Shown here one piece after another: positions 22,881 through 35,972 of a DNA stretch of 64,000 nucleotides (positions are counted from its first letter, which is position 1; every line of letters starts with the position of its first letter). The DNA lies in NCBI GenBank assembly GCA_029204225.1, contig CM055099.1, forward strand, positions 59,541,010-59,605,009, in the 5' to 3' direction. The translations under genes and the position numbers were made by a program. The notes under the pieces were generated by a model. The model was not told the origin of the DNA and made no database searches. It was given only the letters and a program-made list of their open reading frames with translations. The stretch comes from Diphasiastrum complanatum. Its lineage: Eukaryota; Streptophyta; Lycopodiopsida; Lycopodiales; Lycopodiaceae.

Positions 22881-25256
22881 TGAGCTCTCAGGCTCTTGGA
22901 TGAAGGTGGAGATGCCACTCCAAAGCAACCTTCAAGGAGGACTCAAAGGCAAAGGACTAAGCCATCAAGGCTAACCTATGATGAAAAAGGAAAGCAAGTG
23001 GTGGATAGCTCTAACTTTGCTTTTCTTACCTCTTTTGATGAACTAACTTGTGTAGGTGAAGCAATTCAAAAGGAGGAATGGATCCAAGCCATGGATCATG
23101 AGCATCAAGCACTCATCAAGAACAACACTTGGAGGTTGGTGGAACTTCCAAAAGGCAAGAAGGCAATTGGGTGTAAGTGGATCTTCATGATCAAGACAAA
23201 AGAAGATGGATCAATCAAAAGGTACAAGGCAAGATTGGTGGCAAAAGGGTATGCTCAAGAGTATGGCATTGACTATGATGAGACCTTTGCACCCGTGGCA
23301 AAGATGGTAACAATTCAAGCCCTTATCTCTCTTGCAACTCTTTATGGTTGGGACATGTGGCAAATGGATGTTACTAATGCTTTTTTGAATGGTGATCTTG
23401 AAGAGGAAATCTACATGGAGCAACCTGAGGGCTATGTTTCACATGATGAGCCTAATCATGTGTGTTTCCTACAAAAGAGCTTGTATGGGCTTAAGCAAGC
23501 ACCAAGAAGTTGGTATGCTAAGCTCAATTCCTTCTTACTCTCTCAAAACCTCATCATGAGCGAGTATGATCATTCTCTCTACTTTAGATTGAATGATAAT
23601 GGTGACATCACTTTGCTTTTGATCTATGTTGATGACATAATCTTAAGTGGTGATAGCAATGAAGATATAGATGACATCAAGATGGCACTAAAAAGTAAGT
23701 TTGAGATACAAGATCTTGATAAGCTTCACTATATCTGAGGAATAGAGATTGTTAGGACTTATAATTCTACTTTCATTTGTCAAGAGAAGTATTCTAACTC
23801 TATTCTAAAAATATTTCATATGGAAAATTGCAAAGTAGTTTCTACTCCTATGGAATCAAATGTAAAGCTATCTATAAGAGGTAATGAAAGATCCTTCAAG
23901 GACATTACTCTCTATAGAATGATCATAGGATCTCTTATTTGGTTAGCCATCACAAGACCTGATCTAAGCTATGTGGTTGGTAAACTATGTCAATTCATGC
24001 AAGATCCTAGTGAGGCTCATTGGAAGCTAGGAAAGAGAGTACTAAGATACCTCTCGGGATCTAAAGATTTTGGCATCTTGTATGAAGGATCTTCACCTAA
24101 CCTTTGTGGTTTCTCAGATTCAGATTTTGTAGGTGATCAAATGGATAGGAATTCAACAAGTGCCTTTGCAATATATCTTGGAGAGGGAGCTATCTCATGG
24201 CTATCAAAGAAGCAACCTACTATCTCTCTATCTTCCACCGAGGCCGAGTACAAGGCATTGAAAACATGAACCAAAGAGATGCTTTGGATAAAGAGGATGC
24301 TATTGGATCTTCACTTGCTGGATTCCAAGAAGACACCAATCATCTATTGTGACAACCTTTCAGCCCAAAGCTTGGCAACCAATCCAGTTTTCCATGCTAG
24401 AAGCAAGCACATTGAGATTGCTCATCACTTTGTGAGGGATCAAGTCATTGCCAAAGAAGTGGAGCTTCAACATGTCTCTTCATTGAAGTGTGTGGTTGAT
24501 ATCTTCACCAAACCATTGGGAAAGGACGTGTATTATAAGCATAGATCTAATCTTGTAATGTGTTCAAGATCTATGTTAAAACTAGCATCCAATGTTGAAG
24601 AGGGAGTGTGAAAATTGTCAACATTTCCTAATTAGTTTGAGGCCTAAATTGGCAGTTTTTGTACATAATTTTGGATCTAACCTTTCACACATGTGAAAGA
24701 GGCCTAGATACTTTTATTTTAGTATATATTTCATACTTAAGAAGTCCCAAACTTCAGGACCTTCGAGATGACACCAAAATCATGTTATTTGGACATATAG
24801 GCTAAAATTGGCTATTTTAGGCTACTGGTGTCCTAAAATTGGGTCCTAAGTTCTAGAGAGAGGAGAGAGAGTCATCTCTCTCAGTTATATTAGGCTGAAA
24901 TTCATGGAGAACAGGTTGGAGAGACTTATTGTATTGTTGAGAGAGATCAATAGATCATTTTCACAGTTTCTTCCGCCATTGAGGGCATTGCTTTGTGTAT
25001 TGTCTTCAAGCTTTTGTGTATGATCTTAAGTGGTTTATAAAAGTGGTAGGCTGCTATTGGGAGACCTATTTGATGATATTTTTGGCTGCCATCAGTACTT
25101 TTGTTTCTTTTGTCTCTTGAATGCTTTGTCAAGTTCATGTGTATCAAAGGTAGCATTAGGATGCTTTGCCATTTCTAGCTTTTGTAGCTTGTTGTGCAAA
25201 GATCTTAGCCAAGTAATTTGGGAGTTTGGATCCATTCAAGATCCAATTTTTTCACA
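22880..25256 (+). mobile_element. Ty1/copia element, pol 3' half and 3' LTR
   Basis: Readable parts in order are a linker (PSRRTQRQRTKPSRL), reverse transcriptase with 'ARLVAKGYAQEYGIDYDETFAPV', 'YGLKQAPRSWY' and 'IYVDDIIL' (about 22960-23740), and RNase H with 'SDSDFVG', 'SLSSTEAEY' and 'HIEIAHHFVRDQV' (about 24090-24600). A purine tract, GAAGAGGGAG, follows. The 3' LTR then runs 24607-25256 from TGTGAAAATT to ATTTTTTCACA, 650 bases. No 5' LTR, gag or integrase is visible. It is broken, with only a few breaks in the readable part. The RNase H end and LTR belong to the same family as the element at 25458-28480. Confidence 0.9.
24607..25256 (+). repeat. 3' LTR of the copia element at 22880
   Basis: Starts TGTGAAAATTGTC directly after the purine tract and ends GATCCAATTTTTTCACA. 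Its ends match the other LTRs of the family at 25458, 27832 and 50535. It contains the TTCACACATGTGAAAG palindrome near 24688 and a GA-rich patch near 24858. Confidence 0.8.
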
Positions 25257-25457
25257 AAAAAGCACTATAAAAAAAATAGTCATTTTGATTGCATAAATGT
25301 GTTTTGAAATGGCTTTAGATATGTCTCTCTTTGATTATGCAAGTTTTGTTCCATTGGCCTATCTAGCAATTGGATCATTATCTAAGCCAAAAAAAACATT
25401 GTAGAGATAGACAAGTATGATCAGTATCATCTATAAGAGGTGAATTAGATTGTAACA

Positions 25458-26105
25458 TGTGAAAGATTTCAGATCCTTAAGATCCAATCTACTTGAATGA
25501 TCTTTAGTTAGAAAGAGAAATACACTACCAATTTCACCAATGTAGAAAAATCAGCATCTACACACAATTTGAGATGCAAACACTAATAGAACTTGATCAA
25601 ACTTGAATGAAATGATTATTTACTGTTGCTGTCCGTACAAAACCAGCAAGCTACTGTATTTCACACGTGTGGATCCAAAAATAACAAATATAGATCATTC
25701 TACACAGAATTGCAAGCAATCACCAAGATAGTGCACCAATGGATAGTAGAACCCAAGAGAACCATGTATAAGCATGAAATGAGATAGAGAAGAGAGAAGA
25801 TGACTCTCTCCACAAGTTACATCCTTTTATAGCAGGTCCAAACCCTATTTGGCCACTTGGCTTTTTCACCAAAATGCTAACCCTACCAATTTTGGGTCTA
25901 GATTCAATGTACCCAACTTATTCAAATTGAATCTACTCAAACTCGCATTCTATCTTTCCCACACTTTCAAAAAGTGTTTATTCAAATGAAATTTAGACTA
26001 ATGAGCTTTGAAAAGTCAACCTTTAAGTCTAAAACAAGTTTTGGCCTCAATATGCCAAATATGAAAATATTGCAAAATGTGATGAAACTAGTTGAATCTT
26101 TCACA
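25458..26105 (-). repeat. 3' LTR (minus orientation) of the gag-bearing copia element
   Basis: Left end TGTGAAAGATTTC and right end GAATCTTTCACA, with TAACA outside. It pairs with 27832-28480. It holds a TTCACACGTGTGG word and, on the minus strand, a TATA-like CTATAAAAGG. Confidence 0.93.
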
Positions 26106-27831
26106 CTCCCTCTTCAACTAGTTTTAGCATAGACTTTGATAATACTCCAAGTGAAGTCCTATGATTCATGAACAAGTCTTTTCCCAATGCTTTAGTGAAG
26201 ATATCAGCTACACATTCCCTTGAAGACACATGTTTAAGCTCCACCTCCTTTGCAATGACTCGCTCCCTCACAAAATGATATTGTATCTCAATATGCTTGC
26301 ATGTGTGAACTTGCTCCACTATCAATCCACCAAGGATCTAGATCTCCATCATTAGCAAGCATACATGAAGACATCACAAAAGCATCATCATTTGCATCTT
26401 GCACATTAAAACCAACCTCATCAAGAGTAAGATTACCTTGCTTGTCTCCTTGATCTGTCTTCTTCTTGTAGCACTCACTTGCAAAGTGTCCTTTGATGCC
26501 ACAATAGAAGCACTTGAGCTTTGATCTATCCTTCTTTTTGCCACTTGAAGAAGCATCCACTTGATCTTGCCCTTTAGACCACTTGCTTTTGGTTTTGCCC
26601 TTGAGTTTGCCCTTTGTGAACATAGCATCCTCTTGAAGTGTCGATGTAGATCCACCTCTTGCTTGAAGCCTATATTCCTCATTGATCAAGATCTCTTGAA
26701 GATCCATCAAACTTGACAAAGTCTTTTGAGTAGCAATACTCTGAACAATGTTAGGATGAGCATCCAACAAGCCATTAAGAATCACTTGAATAAGCTCTCC
26801 TTCCTTAATGCTTTCATCTATGCAAGCTAACTCATCATTCAATGCTTTCATTCTAAAAAAAAAAGTGCTTGGACTTTCTTCATTCTTTTGCAAACAAGAA
26901 AAGATTTGCCTTCTTAGAGTCAACACTCTAGAAGTAGACTTGGATTCATAAAGCTTCTTCAATGAATTCCAAGCTTCCAAAGATGATGTGCACTTACCAA
27001 CTTCCTTGAGAAGTTCATTGGTAACATTCATCTTTATCATGTGTAGAGCCTTCTTGGCCCTCTTGTCATATCTCAATTGATCTTGTTGTGTTGCTGGTCT
27101 CTCCTCCAAACCTACAACAATATCCAAAACATCATTCATCTCAAGAAGTGACTCCATCCTCACTTTCCATAATGAATAGTTACTTGAGGTAAGCCTATCA
27201 TTGGCTTCCAACATGACTCCAATTGAGGTTGCCAGCAATGACCTGATCTTCTCTTTCAACCTGTTTCAATGCACAAAGCACTCCTTTGAACAACAACAAA
27301 TGCTTTCAAAAGAAATCACCAAGATTTGAAACTATCTCACAAATTCTCTTCTAGCACTTATCCAAGCAAATCAACACATAGAATCATGGAATCTTAATCA
27401 ACCTATGATCTATCCTCAATCTAATGACTTTTGCCACTTCCTAAGATTGAAACACACTCAAATGAAGTCCAGCAACCTCACTATCTAGAGATCCAATCAA
27501 AATTAGGGTTTTGACAAAATCACAAAAAATTGACTATTCCAAATCTACATGCAAATGCTGAAAATTTGATATGCAATCTATAAGCCACCACTTAGGCTGA
27601 ACCAATGACCCAAAAATTGGCCAAATCCAGCATGTGAATTAAAAAAACAGAATTGAACAAGTATATTGACCTATTTAGTGTTTTGATCTACAAAAGATCC
27701 AATCTACAAAAGCAAAAAATCCGATTTTGGTGTAGAATCCTCTCTAGCATGCTCTAGACTTGATATCTTCACCAAATCATTGATAGATCTGATTTTCTCC
27801 TTCATAACCTGAAACACAAGCTCTGATATCA

Positions 27832-28480
27832 TGTGAAAGATTTCAGATCCTTAAGATCCAATCTACTTGAATGATCTTTGGTTAGAAAGAGAAATACACT
27901 ACCAATTTCACCAATGTAGAAAAATCAGCATCTATACACAATTTGAGATGCAACACTAATAGAACTTGATCAAACTTGAATGAAATGATTATGTACTATT
28001 GCTGTCCATACAAAACCAGCAAGCTACTGTATTTCACACGTGTGGATCCAAAAATAACAAACATAGATCATTCTACACATAGAATTGCAAGCAATCACCA
28101 AGATAGTGCACCAATGGATAGTAGAACCCAAGAGAACCATGTATAAGCATGAAATGAGATAGAGAAGAGAGAAGATAACTCTCTCCACGAGTTACATCCT
28201 TTTATAGCAGGTCCAAACCCTATTTGGCCACTTGGCTTTTTCACCAAAATGCTAACCCTACCAATTTTGGGTCTAGATTCAATGTACCCAACTTATTCAA
28301 ATTGAATCTTCCCAAACTCGCATTCTATCTTTCCCACACTTTCAAAAAGTGTTTATTAAAATGAAATTTAGACTAATGAACTTTTAAAAGTCAACCTTTA
28401 AGTCTAAAACAAGTTTTGGCCTCAATATGCCAAATATGGAAATATTCCAAAATGTGATGAAACTAGTTGAATCTTTCACA
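27832..28480 (-). repeat. 5' LTR (minus orientation) of the gag-bearing copia element
   Basis: Nearly identical to 25458-26105 and ended by the same inverted TGTGAAAGATT/AATCTTTCACA. The primer binding site lies directly inside it, and the right copy of the target duplication TAACA lies directly outside. Confidence 0.93.
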
Positions 28481-28485
28481 TAACA

Positions 28486-29733
28486 TATAACCTAATCAGG
28501 TGATGGATGAATAATGAAGCTCATATCAACTGTACTATGCCAACAATTGTAAGCCCTAAGATTCCAAGACCAGGGCAAATGCGTATCATATCTTGTTTGA
28601 ATTCCCACATTCAACAAAATTAATTCGATGAATGGCATGGAGCAAAAATTTGATGCGCACACTTGGACCAAACCAATAACAAGTAATGTCACGTTTGAAG
28701 GGGTGGTCCGAGTGAGTTATTGTGCTGGGGTGTTCCAGTGTTTTAACTGTGTCTTGTCCCCACAAAATAAATAATGGCCACCACAATAGAACCTTCTTCA
28801 AAGGCTTATTAAAGAAGAAATGCCCATTAGGCTATGTGGCTGATTTTGATGTAAACATTACTTGTCACATCTGCAAACGACATGCAACATGTGTTGACAC
28901 TTGCTCGTGCATTTTGTAGTATGTGATGCCAAACGATGAGACACTCACTAGGTTAATGATACACTCTGGAAACCATTTACATGATGTGCAGCCTGGGACA
29001 TCAAATCTCCATTGCTTGTTCGTCACATTCGATTTACTAGATCCAACACTAGACTCTTAGTTGAAAGGGCGGTAAAGGCTGACAAGAATGTTGGATCATG
29101 AAAAGTGCAGATGATGATTGCAAGATATTTGATCTCATCAACTCTAACAAAGCTTGATGATCTGCCAAATGAGTTGTCGGAGATTTGGAACTTGGAAACT
29201 TTTTGGATGAGTTGATTCCTCTTGTCTAGAATAAAAGGTACATCAGCCTTAATAAATAAAATATTTGTTTTGGCATTTCTTTTTTTGAACTCAAAAATAA
29301 GCTCCAATTTACGGTGTATAGATTACGTCAGATGGTCTACAAGACAAATAACACAGTAATGCCTTTAGGAGATGGTTTGGACAATCTTCTACACCTAAAG
29401 AACAATTGAATGTATGACTTCTTTCATGGTACTAAATTTCTAGGACAATGTTCTTTGGAAGACCGATGCTTTGTTTTCAAAATGTCAATGAAGGGACTTG
29501 TGCTACAAAGTTCATGACTAGAGTTTCCACGCAACACTTTTGACAATTAGTTTATTTTCATGATGCCATTTTTCCATACGCTGTCTTCTTTCAGTTGGAA
29601 TAGAGTGTGGTATGTAGCCATAAATAGTTTTGGTTTGAAGAAGGGTTTTTGAAGTATTTTTGTTGATTTTGAGTTTTAAGAATTGATCGTACTTTCTTAA
29701 AATGATAAAACCATCATTGTTGGGTGTGTATTA
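28486..29733. other. Unassigned DNA between two LTR elements
   Basis: Minus-strand open frames of 60-95 codons occur (28492-28801 and 29023-29307), but none shows a recognisable domain or splice context. No LTR ends were found. Confidence 0.4.
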
Positions 29734-31256
29734 TGTTTGAGTCCATTGTTCCTAGAGTGATTGAATCGTACATTCGTATTCCCTTAACCGAATAATTAGT
29801 TTTGATATCAATATTGAAGCCTTTGGCACTATCACGAGTACAAAAATTGGGTTGAGATTATAGCTAGACTGTGTGTATATATGAGTGATTTACCTTTTTG
29901 TTGTTGTTTTCAATGTATGAAACTGAAAAAAATTTGGGCCATGTGTTATTAACATTGCATTGGAGTACATGTGTTAGGGAAGAGTAAGAAAAGGATTTGT
30001 TCACAATTTGATGTTTTACTAGGTCGTCTGGCATATTTTCCAGTTAGTAAAATGACTATACAGAATCGTCAAGTTGTGAAACGTTTTTTCGGGTTTTGTC
30101 AACGTATCAATTGAACCCGACCTCTATGTTATACCAGAGCGGGTCGTCCACCATCCGCGGTTGAAATACACCGTCTTGGTTAAGCGTCACACTACACCCG
30201 CCATCGGTATTGTCTTGCAAAATACCTAGACCCGACGGTCGGTGAAAATATCACCGCCTATCAAACAAAGCGGTGTGTATAACCTGCACCCCACGAGCAC
30301 ATCATAGGCAATAAATTGGTTTCAAGTCCATGTAAGATTTTTACTAGTTGTAAGCGGAATTCAATGGGGAAAGAGATATTAGCAAGATCCTAATGCGAAT
30401 TAGTGATCAAAAGTTTTACGGAATCGTAACCCTAGAAAGCTAGTGAATCATTGCACCAAAATTGATAACACCCCCTCCTTGCAACCGTATCTCTAAGAGC
30501 CTGGAAAACCTTCATCGGTTGGGGAGCACGGGGCAATAGAGAAGGCCATCAGGGTTGGAAGTGGAAAATCCTCTCTTGCTCACATAGGGCCGAACCACCA
30601 TTAGAGGTGGGGCCCCTTGACCCTTTTAGGACATTTTGGCTGGACCAACCCCCGTCAAAATAGGCCCTAACATTGGTGCGTCTACCGGGAGTGACTTGAT
30701 AAGAGAATATTGCTTGGAAAGTAGTCATGCTAGCAATGATCTACACGTTTCATGTGTCTCAAATTATATGTATTGAGAACGATTCTGCTATTTAGAATGT
30801 CAATCGCACACTAACACCTTAGTGCGAGCTACTTGAGTAGTGTCGAATGTTGTTTTGAAAGACAATTATCAGGTCAAAGTGGTTAGCATCGCACAGAGAT
30901 GTGTGTTGATCCTGCAAAGAGAGTGACAAGAATTGTGCATCAACCTGCCAAAAGATTATTCATAGGGTGAAATATGAGGTTGTCTGGATTTGAGATATCA
31001 TATGCATTCTTATTGGATCTAATGAGGGCCTTGTACCTCAACATGATAAAACTTTTGGTTGGATTGTGGAAGCTCTTGCGATACCCATTGCTAGAAGAGA
31101 GTGTGGTCCAATGGTTAGGATAGTGTCATCCAAGCAATAGAGCCAAATTCCCTCAATAGGAGATCATAAACCATCATTACAAAGATGTTAGTTATGAGAC
31201 CAATCTAGCGTGATTGTGCCATTCTTGGCTTTCAGCCGACCCAACATTGCTATCAT

Positions 31257-31273
31257 GGGGGGGGGGGGGGGGG
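31257..31273. repeat. Run of 17 G
   Basis: A homopolymer G run between the left LTR and the acidic frame of the gypsy-like element. Runs of this length are prone to assembly or polymerase length error. Confidence 0.9.
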
Positions 31274-31304
31274 TTACTCATTAGTTGGGTGGTTTCTCTC
31301 TTGG

Positions 31305-31655
31305 ATGTGGGAGTTACTGGTGGACCCGCCCAATGAAGAAGTACACTTTGTTGATCTAGGGTCATCCCAAACTAGAGACAACAAAGGATTCTGTACTGGC
31401 TGGTATTGGGCCACAAGCGATGATGAAATGCCTGCTCTAGAATTAGATGACCTAGAACCTCTCTATGAGCTCAATAGACCAACAAATATATATGATATGA
31501 TGACAGAAGAAGAATTAGTTGAAACCATAGACACATTTCTAGGGACCTTTGATATAAATGAGGCTAAAAGTGAAGATCTTACGTTAACAACACTAGATAC
31601 GATAGATCTTGAAGAAAAACATGTTATACTAGAAGGCCACTTGATCGAACCATGA
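31305..31655 (+). other. Acidic open frame inside the gypsy-like element
   Basis: A 116-codon frame rich in Asp and Glu, with 'MTEEELVETIDTFLG' near its middle, continues in the same frame past one stop to about 31841. I do not recognise it. It lies between the two LTRs and in their orientation, so it is more likely element sequence than a host gene. Confidence 0.3.
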
Positions 31656-32944
31656 TTGGAACCACAATGGACGGAGGAATCCCAACTGAATCTAGATGGA
31701 TTTTTATACGCAGAGCTAGATCTGGCTATAGAAACTTCATTGCATGAGACTAGTCTACTGCCTAGAGAACCAAGTCCAACCATAGATGGTGGAAGGAGGG
31801 CGCCCAGAGACCCACCTCTCTTCCCCTTAGTACTTTTGTGAGTGAGGATTTTAGGAGTGGGTATGTTTGAGAGTTGAAAGTTGTAGTTGTCTTGTGGTTT
31901 GGGAGTGATGTTACTTACTATGCTTGCTTGCTCATATTGAGGAGTTGAGAGATTGTGGTTGTTTGTGTTGATTGCTTGGACCTCATTACTAGTGTGAGTT
32001 CATAGTTGAGTGCTTCAAATTACTTGGAGAAGATGTTTACTTGCTTTTGTTGAGAGGATTGATGGGTGAGAGTTGGTTGGTTGGTTGTAGTCCATTGATG
32101 TTCGAGTCCATCGTTCCTAGGGTGATTGAATCGTACATTTGCATTTCCTTAACCGAATTATCAGTTTTAATATCAAGACTAAAGCCTTTGGCACTATCAC
32201 GAGTACGAAAATTGGGTTGAGATTATAGCTAGGTTGTGGGTATATATGAGTGATTTACCTATTTGTTGTTGTTTTCAATGTATGAAACTGGAAAAAAGTT
32301 GGGCCGTGTTGTTAACGTCGCATTGGAGTACATGTGTTAGGGAAGAGTAAGAAAATGATTTTTTCACAATTTGATGTTTTACTAAGTCATCTGGCATATT
32401 TTCCTGTTAGTAAAATGACTATACAGAATCGTCAAGTTGTGAAAGGTTTTTTGGGGTTTGTCAAACGTACCAACTGAATCTGACCTCTATGAAACACCAG
32501 AGCGGACCATCCGCGGTTGAAGTACACTGCCTTGGTTAAGCGTCACACTAGTCACACCTGCCATCGCTACTGTCTAGCAAAATACCTAGACCTGACGGTC
32601 GGCGAAAATACCACCGCTTATCAAACAAAGCGGTGTGTATAACTTGCACCCCACGAGCACATCATAGGCAATAAATCAGTTTCAAGCCCATGTAAGATTT
32701 TTACTAACTGTAAGTCAAATTCAATGGGGAAAGAGACATTAGCAAGATCCTAATGTGAATTAGTGATCAGAAGTTTTACGGAATTGTAACTCTAGAAAGC
32801 TAGTGAATCATTGCACCAAAATTGACAGCACCCCCTCCTTGCAACCGTATCTCTGAGAGCCTAGAAAACCCTCATCGATTGGGGAGCACGGGGCAATAGA
32901 GAAGGCCATCAAAATTGGAAGTGGCAAATCCTCTATTGCTCACG

Positions 32945-34380
32945 TTATACAAGAAGCTCGATGGTCTTCTGAAGTCTCTAGACTTCAATCTACTCAACCA
33001 GACTGCAATGTCTACATTAAAAGGGTAGGAAAAGGTTTTGTGATATTGACCATTTTCGTGGATGATTCGCTAATGATAGGAAATTCCTTGATGCTGATAA
33101 AAGACATGCAGAGTCAGATTTCTGAAAGCTACGAAATCACAGATCTTGGAGAAGCAACAAAATGCCTCGGGCTGGAGATCAAAAGAGATCGAACAAAGGG
33201 CGAAATGCACTTGAGTCAGTCAGAATATATACCCTACCAGAACTTAATCGGTAGTATGATGTACCTGACAATTTGTACCAGACCCGATCTTGCTTTCTCT
33301 ATTTACGCATTGAGCCAATTCTCTTCAAATCCTGGCATGGCACATTGGCAAATGGCCAAACAAATCCTACAGTATTTGAAGGGTACCTAGAATATTGGAT
33401 CATAACCTACAGAACTGAAAACAAAGAAAAAAGATTCGAGCTGCACCACTACAATGACACGAGCTGGGCGAGCTGCAAAGATGACAACAAGTCCATTACT
33501 GAAGGATGTACCATATCGTGCGGAGTTGCAATCAGCTGGATATGCAAAAAGCAAACCTTGGTAGCTCAATCCTCTTGTGAAGCTGAATACGTCGCAGCTT
33601 CAAAGGTCGCGAATGAGGTAGTGTGGCTACAGATGATGCTGGAGGCAATCGGGATGCCACAAGAAGGGCCAAGCACGATGATAATGGACTGTTAGAGTGT
33701 CGTCTATCTGTCCCAGGATCCTGTCTTTCCCTTCAAAGACAAAACACATACCTCTGAAGTACCATCACATTCGAGATTTGATCTCGAAATGAGAGCTCCA
33801 GGTCTAGTATATAAAATCAGAAGACATGATTGCAGATCTGCTCACAAAACCGCTCGACAAGCCACTCTTTGCCAAGCAAAGAAAGACAATTAGATTGAAT
33901 GTTAAAAGCTACAAGGTTCAAGAGGGAGTGTTAGAAATGGTGAACTCCTGTAACTTTGTCGCAACACGAACATGAAGCGAAGGTCAAACGAGAACAATTC
34001 GCTATAGGGTGATATTCCAAGGAATATTCTAGCCATCTGGCGGAACATCTTTAATACAAGCATGATATGATTTAAACGTAGAACTTGCCCATCAAGTTTA
34101 GGGTTTTACTTTATCCGTAATGGCTTAAGATATTCAGTTCTAAGTTTAAACTGCCATGGGCACTGCACATAGATATGTAGTTTCCAGTTATTTCAAGTTT
34201 TGTAAAAGTTAGTCACAAAGGTGCATTAGGAGTTTGTCCCATGGCACCAGTGTGATTCAAAGTTAAGTTAGTCTATGTGGCTTACTTGTCCCACAGTGTA
34301 ATGAAGTAATACCTTCAACTTGCTGAGCGTGATAACGCTGACTATAGATAACTTTGATTGAAAAAGAATAGAACACTTAC
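32945..34380 (+). mobile_element. Ty1/copia fragment: RT, RNase H and start of 3' LTR
   Basis: The frame begins inside reverse transcriptase (YKKLDG...), includes 'IFVDDSLMIG', 'DLGEATKCLGLEI', 'IGSMMYLT' and 'TRPDLAF', then an RNase H part with 'WICKKQTLVAQSSCEAEYVAA'. A purine tract, CAAGAGGGAG, is followed at 33929 by TGTTAGAAATGGTG, taken as the LTR start. The right end of the LTR is not fixed. The fragment abuts the truncated right LTR of the gypsy-like element. Broken, several breaks. Confidence 0.82.
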
Positions 34381-34419
34381 ATAGCTTGATTCAGCTAGTA
34401 TATATATTTACAAGTGTCG

Positions 34420-34920
34420 AGAGACAAATATCCTATATGTCTTAAATGCCATTAACGCCAGTCTTTGTATATGTACAAAGTGGGTCACCGGCCTTTGGAC
34501 ATTTAATGGTCCAGCTGTTTTTAATGTTGATGCTAAGTTGGCGACGTCGGTGTGCCACTATTGGGAAAAACCCAAAAACCCGAAGGTGCCCTTAGTTCAA
34601 AGGCATATAAAATTCTGAAGGTGGAAAAAAGGCGAAAAAACCAAAGGTAGGAAAAATGTGAAAAAGCCGAAGGTGGGCTAGGAATGCTTTCTAAGTCATT
34701 CTGGTCATTGTGTCACTTTTTTCGCGAAGGTGCGAAAAAGAAGAAAAAGACGAAGGTGGGCCAGAAATGGTTTCTAAGTCATTCTGGCTACTGTGTCGCA
34801 TTTTTCACGAAGGTACAAAAAAGACAAAGGTGGGCCATAAATGCTTTATAAACCATTCTGGCCACTGTGTCGCATTTTTTGGGAAGGTGTGAAAAAGACA
34901 AAAAAGACGAAGGTGCTACT
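34420..34920. repeat. Direct repeat copy 1 with 74-83-base minisatellite
   Basis: It starts GAGACAAATATCCTATATG and holds GTTGGCGACGTCGGT, then about three tandem units of 74-83 bases. Each unit carries GAAGGTGGGCCAGAAATG, TTTCTAAGTCATTCTGG and TGTGTCGC with variants. The second copy is at 35973-36336. No family is recognised. Confidence 0.8.
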
Positions 34921-35972
34921 GAGATATCGTTGCTGACTGATAAAGATCAGTTTGCTGGGTCGATATAGTTGGATTTGGATTTCGAGACAATAGTGGGCTG
35001 GACCCATGTCAGTCATCTTGTATTCCTACGCCAGCATGCATTTTGTATCTTTCATCAGATTCAGATTGTTATTGAGTAAGAGTGTATCATCTACATAGAG
35101 AGTGATCATGATGAAGTAATTTGATACAGACTTGCATTAGACATTCGAGTCTGTTGAGTTTGGAATAAAACTATTCTCTATCAAAAATGTGTTGATCTTC
35201 TGTAACTATTCTTTTACCTTTGATTGTATGTGATGAGTTGCCTCCAAGTTGCACAACTCAAGAGTGGGTGAATGACTTATAGTCTTTGAACCAGTCACGA
35301 TGGTGAGTCATGTGTTGAGTTGCATCAGAATCTAGATACCAGGAATCGATATCCTATTGTTCTCCTTCTTTGGTCATGAAAGCTGTTTCATCTTCTTCTT
35401 GTTGCTGATTTGAGTGACTGGTTGTAGCATTGCGTGCTTGTTGTTGGACCTGCTTCTTTTTTTCATTGTTGTACGTGGCTAGTCCTCTTACAATATCTGC
35501 AGAAAAGTTTCTGCACTGGTTGGAATGATGAAGAGCTTGAATTTGATCCTGAACCAGAATTTGGTCCAGACTGCATGTTGCTCTTCTTGTCAATAATGCC
35601 TGACTTTGTAGATCTCTTGGATCTAAATTCTGATTTTACGAATATAGAACTTGAGGATCTGATCCCGAGGTTGAGGAGGATGCTGATATTCTGATCTCCT
35701 CTTGTAGGAGTAGCGAAATTATTCTTGATAGAGTGAGGTGCTCCTGGGTAGAAATTGCCATTACCCAATTTTTGTAGGCTTCAGGTAGACTCGATAATAG
35801 AGTCATAAGTGCATCGGAATCTTCTATGACTGAGCCAGTTGTAGTCATCTGCTCCATAAGATTTTTGAACGTGTTGAGATGACTCGAAATAATATCTGCA
35901 TCAGACATTTTGAGGGTGAAGAATTTCTTCCTCAGATGTAGCTTGGAAGTAACGTCTCTTATGTTGTAGAAA
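34921..35972 (-). mobile_element. Ty1/copia fragment between two direct repeats
   Basis: On the minus strand the parts are gag (NLMEQMTTTGSVIED, 'LMTLLSSLPEAYKNWV'), a zinc-knuckle region (LFCRYCKRTSH), a short protease-side stretch and a reverse-transcriptase piece with 'MITLYVDDTLLL' (near 35090). Its gag is close to that of the fragment at 36337-38130 and to the knuckle at 49120, so these are one family. Broken, several breaks. Both ends meet copies of the minisatellite-bearing repeat. Confidence 0.8.

Larger units (their letters stand above)
25458..28480 (-). mobile_element. Copia element with two LTRs and TSD, gag-bearing and short
   Basis: Whole ends are visible: the LTRs are 25458-26105 and 27832-28480, flanked by the 5-base target duplication TAACA (25453-25457 and 28481-28485). 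On the minus strand the order is LTR, a binding site reading TGATATCAGAGCTTGTG (27815-27831), gag (27259 down to about 26330), the first residues of protease (WWIDSGASSH), a short RNase H end (about 26325-26110), purine tract and LTR. Gag includes the 'SNYSLWKVRMESLL' start and the zinc knuckle CFYCGIKGHFASEC. Integrase and reverse transcriptase are not visible, so it could move only with help from a relative. By eye the LTRs differ at some 16-18 of 649 positions, which at usual plant rates suggests about one million years. Confidence 0.92.
29734..32941 (+). mobile_element. Gypsy-like non-autonomous LTR element
   Basis: Direct repeats lie at 29734-30672 (start TGTTTGAGTCC) and 32099-32941 (start TGTTCGAGTCC). 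They match throughout at roughly 90% by eye over a 420-base sample. After the left repeat comes ATTGGTGCGTCTACCGGGAG, which resembles gypsy-type binding sites and sets the orientation. The internal part of about 1.4 kb has a 17-base G run (31257-31273) and one acidic open frame, but no gag or pol domain. The right LTR stops where copia sequence starts at about 32945. The element is broken and older than the copia copy at 25458. The family call rests on the binding site only. Confidence 0.6.
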
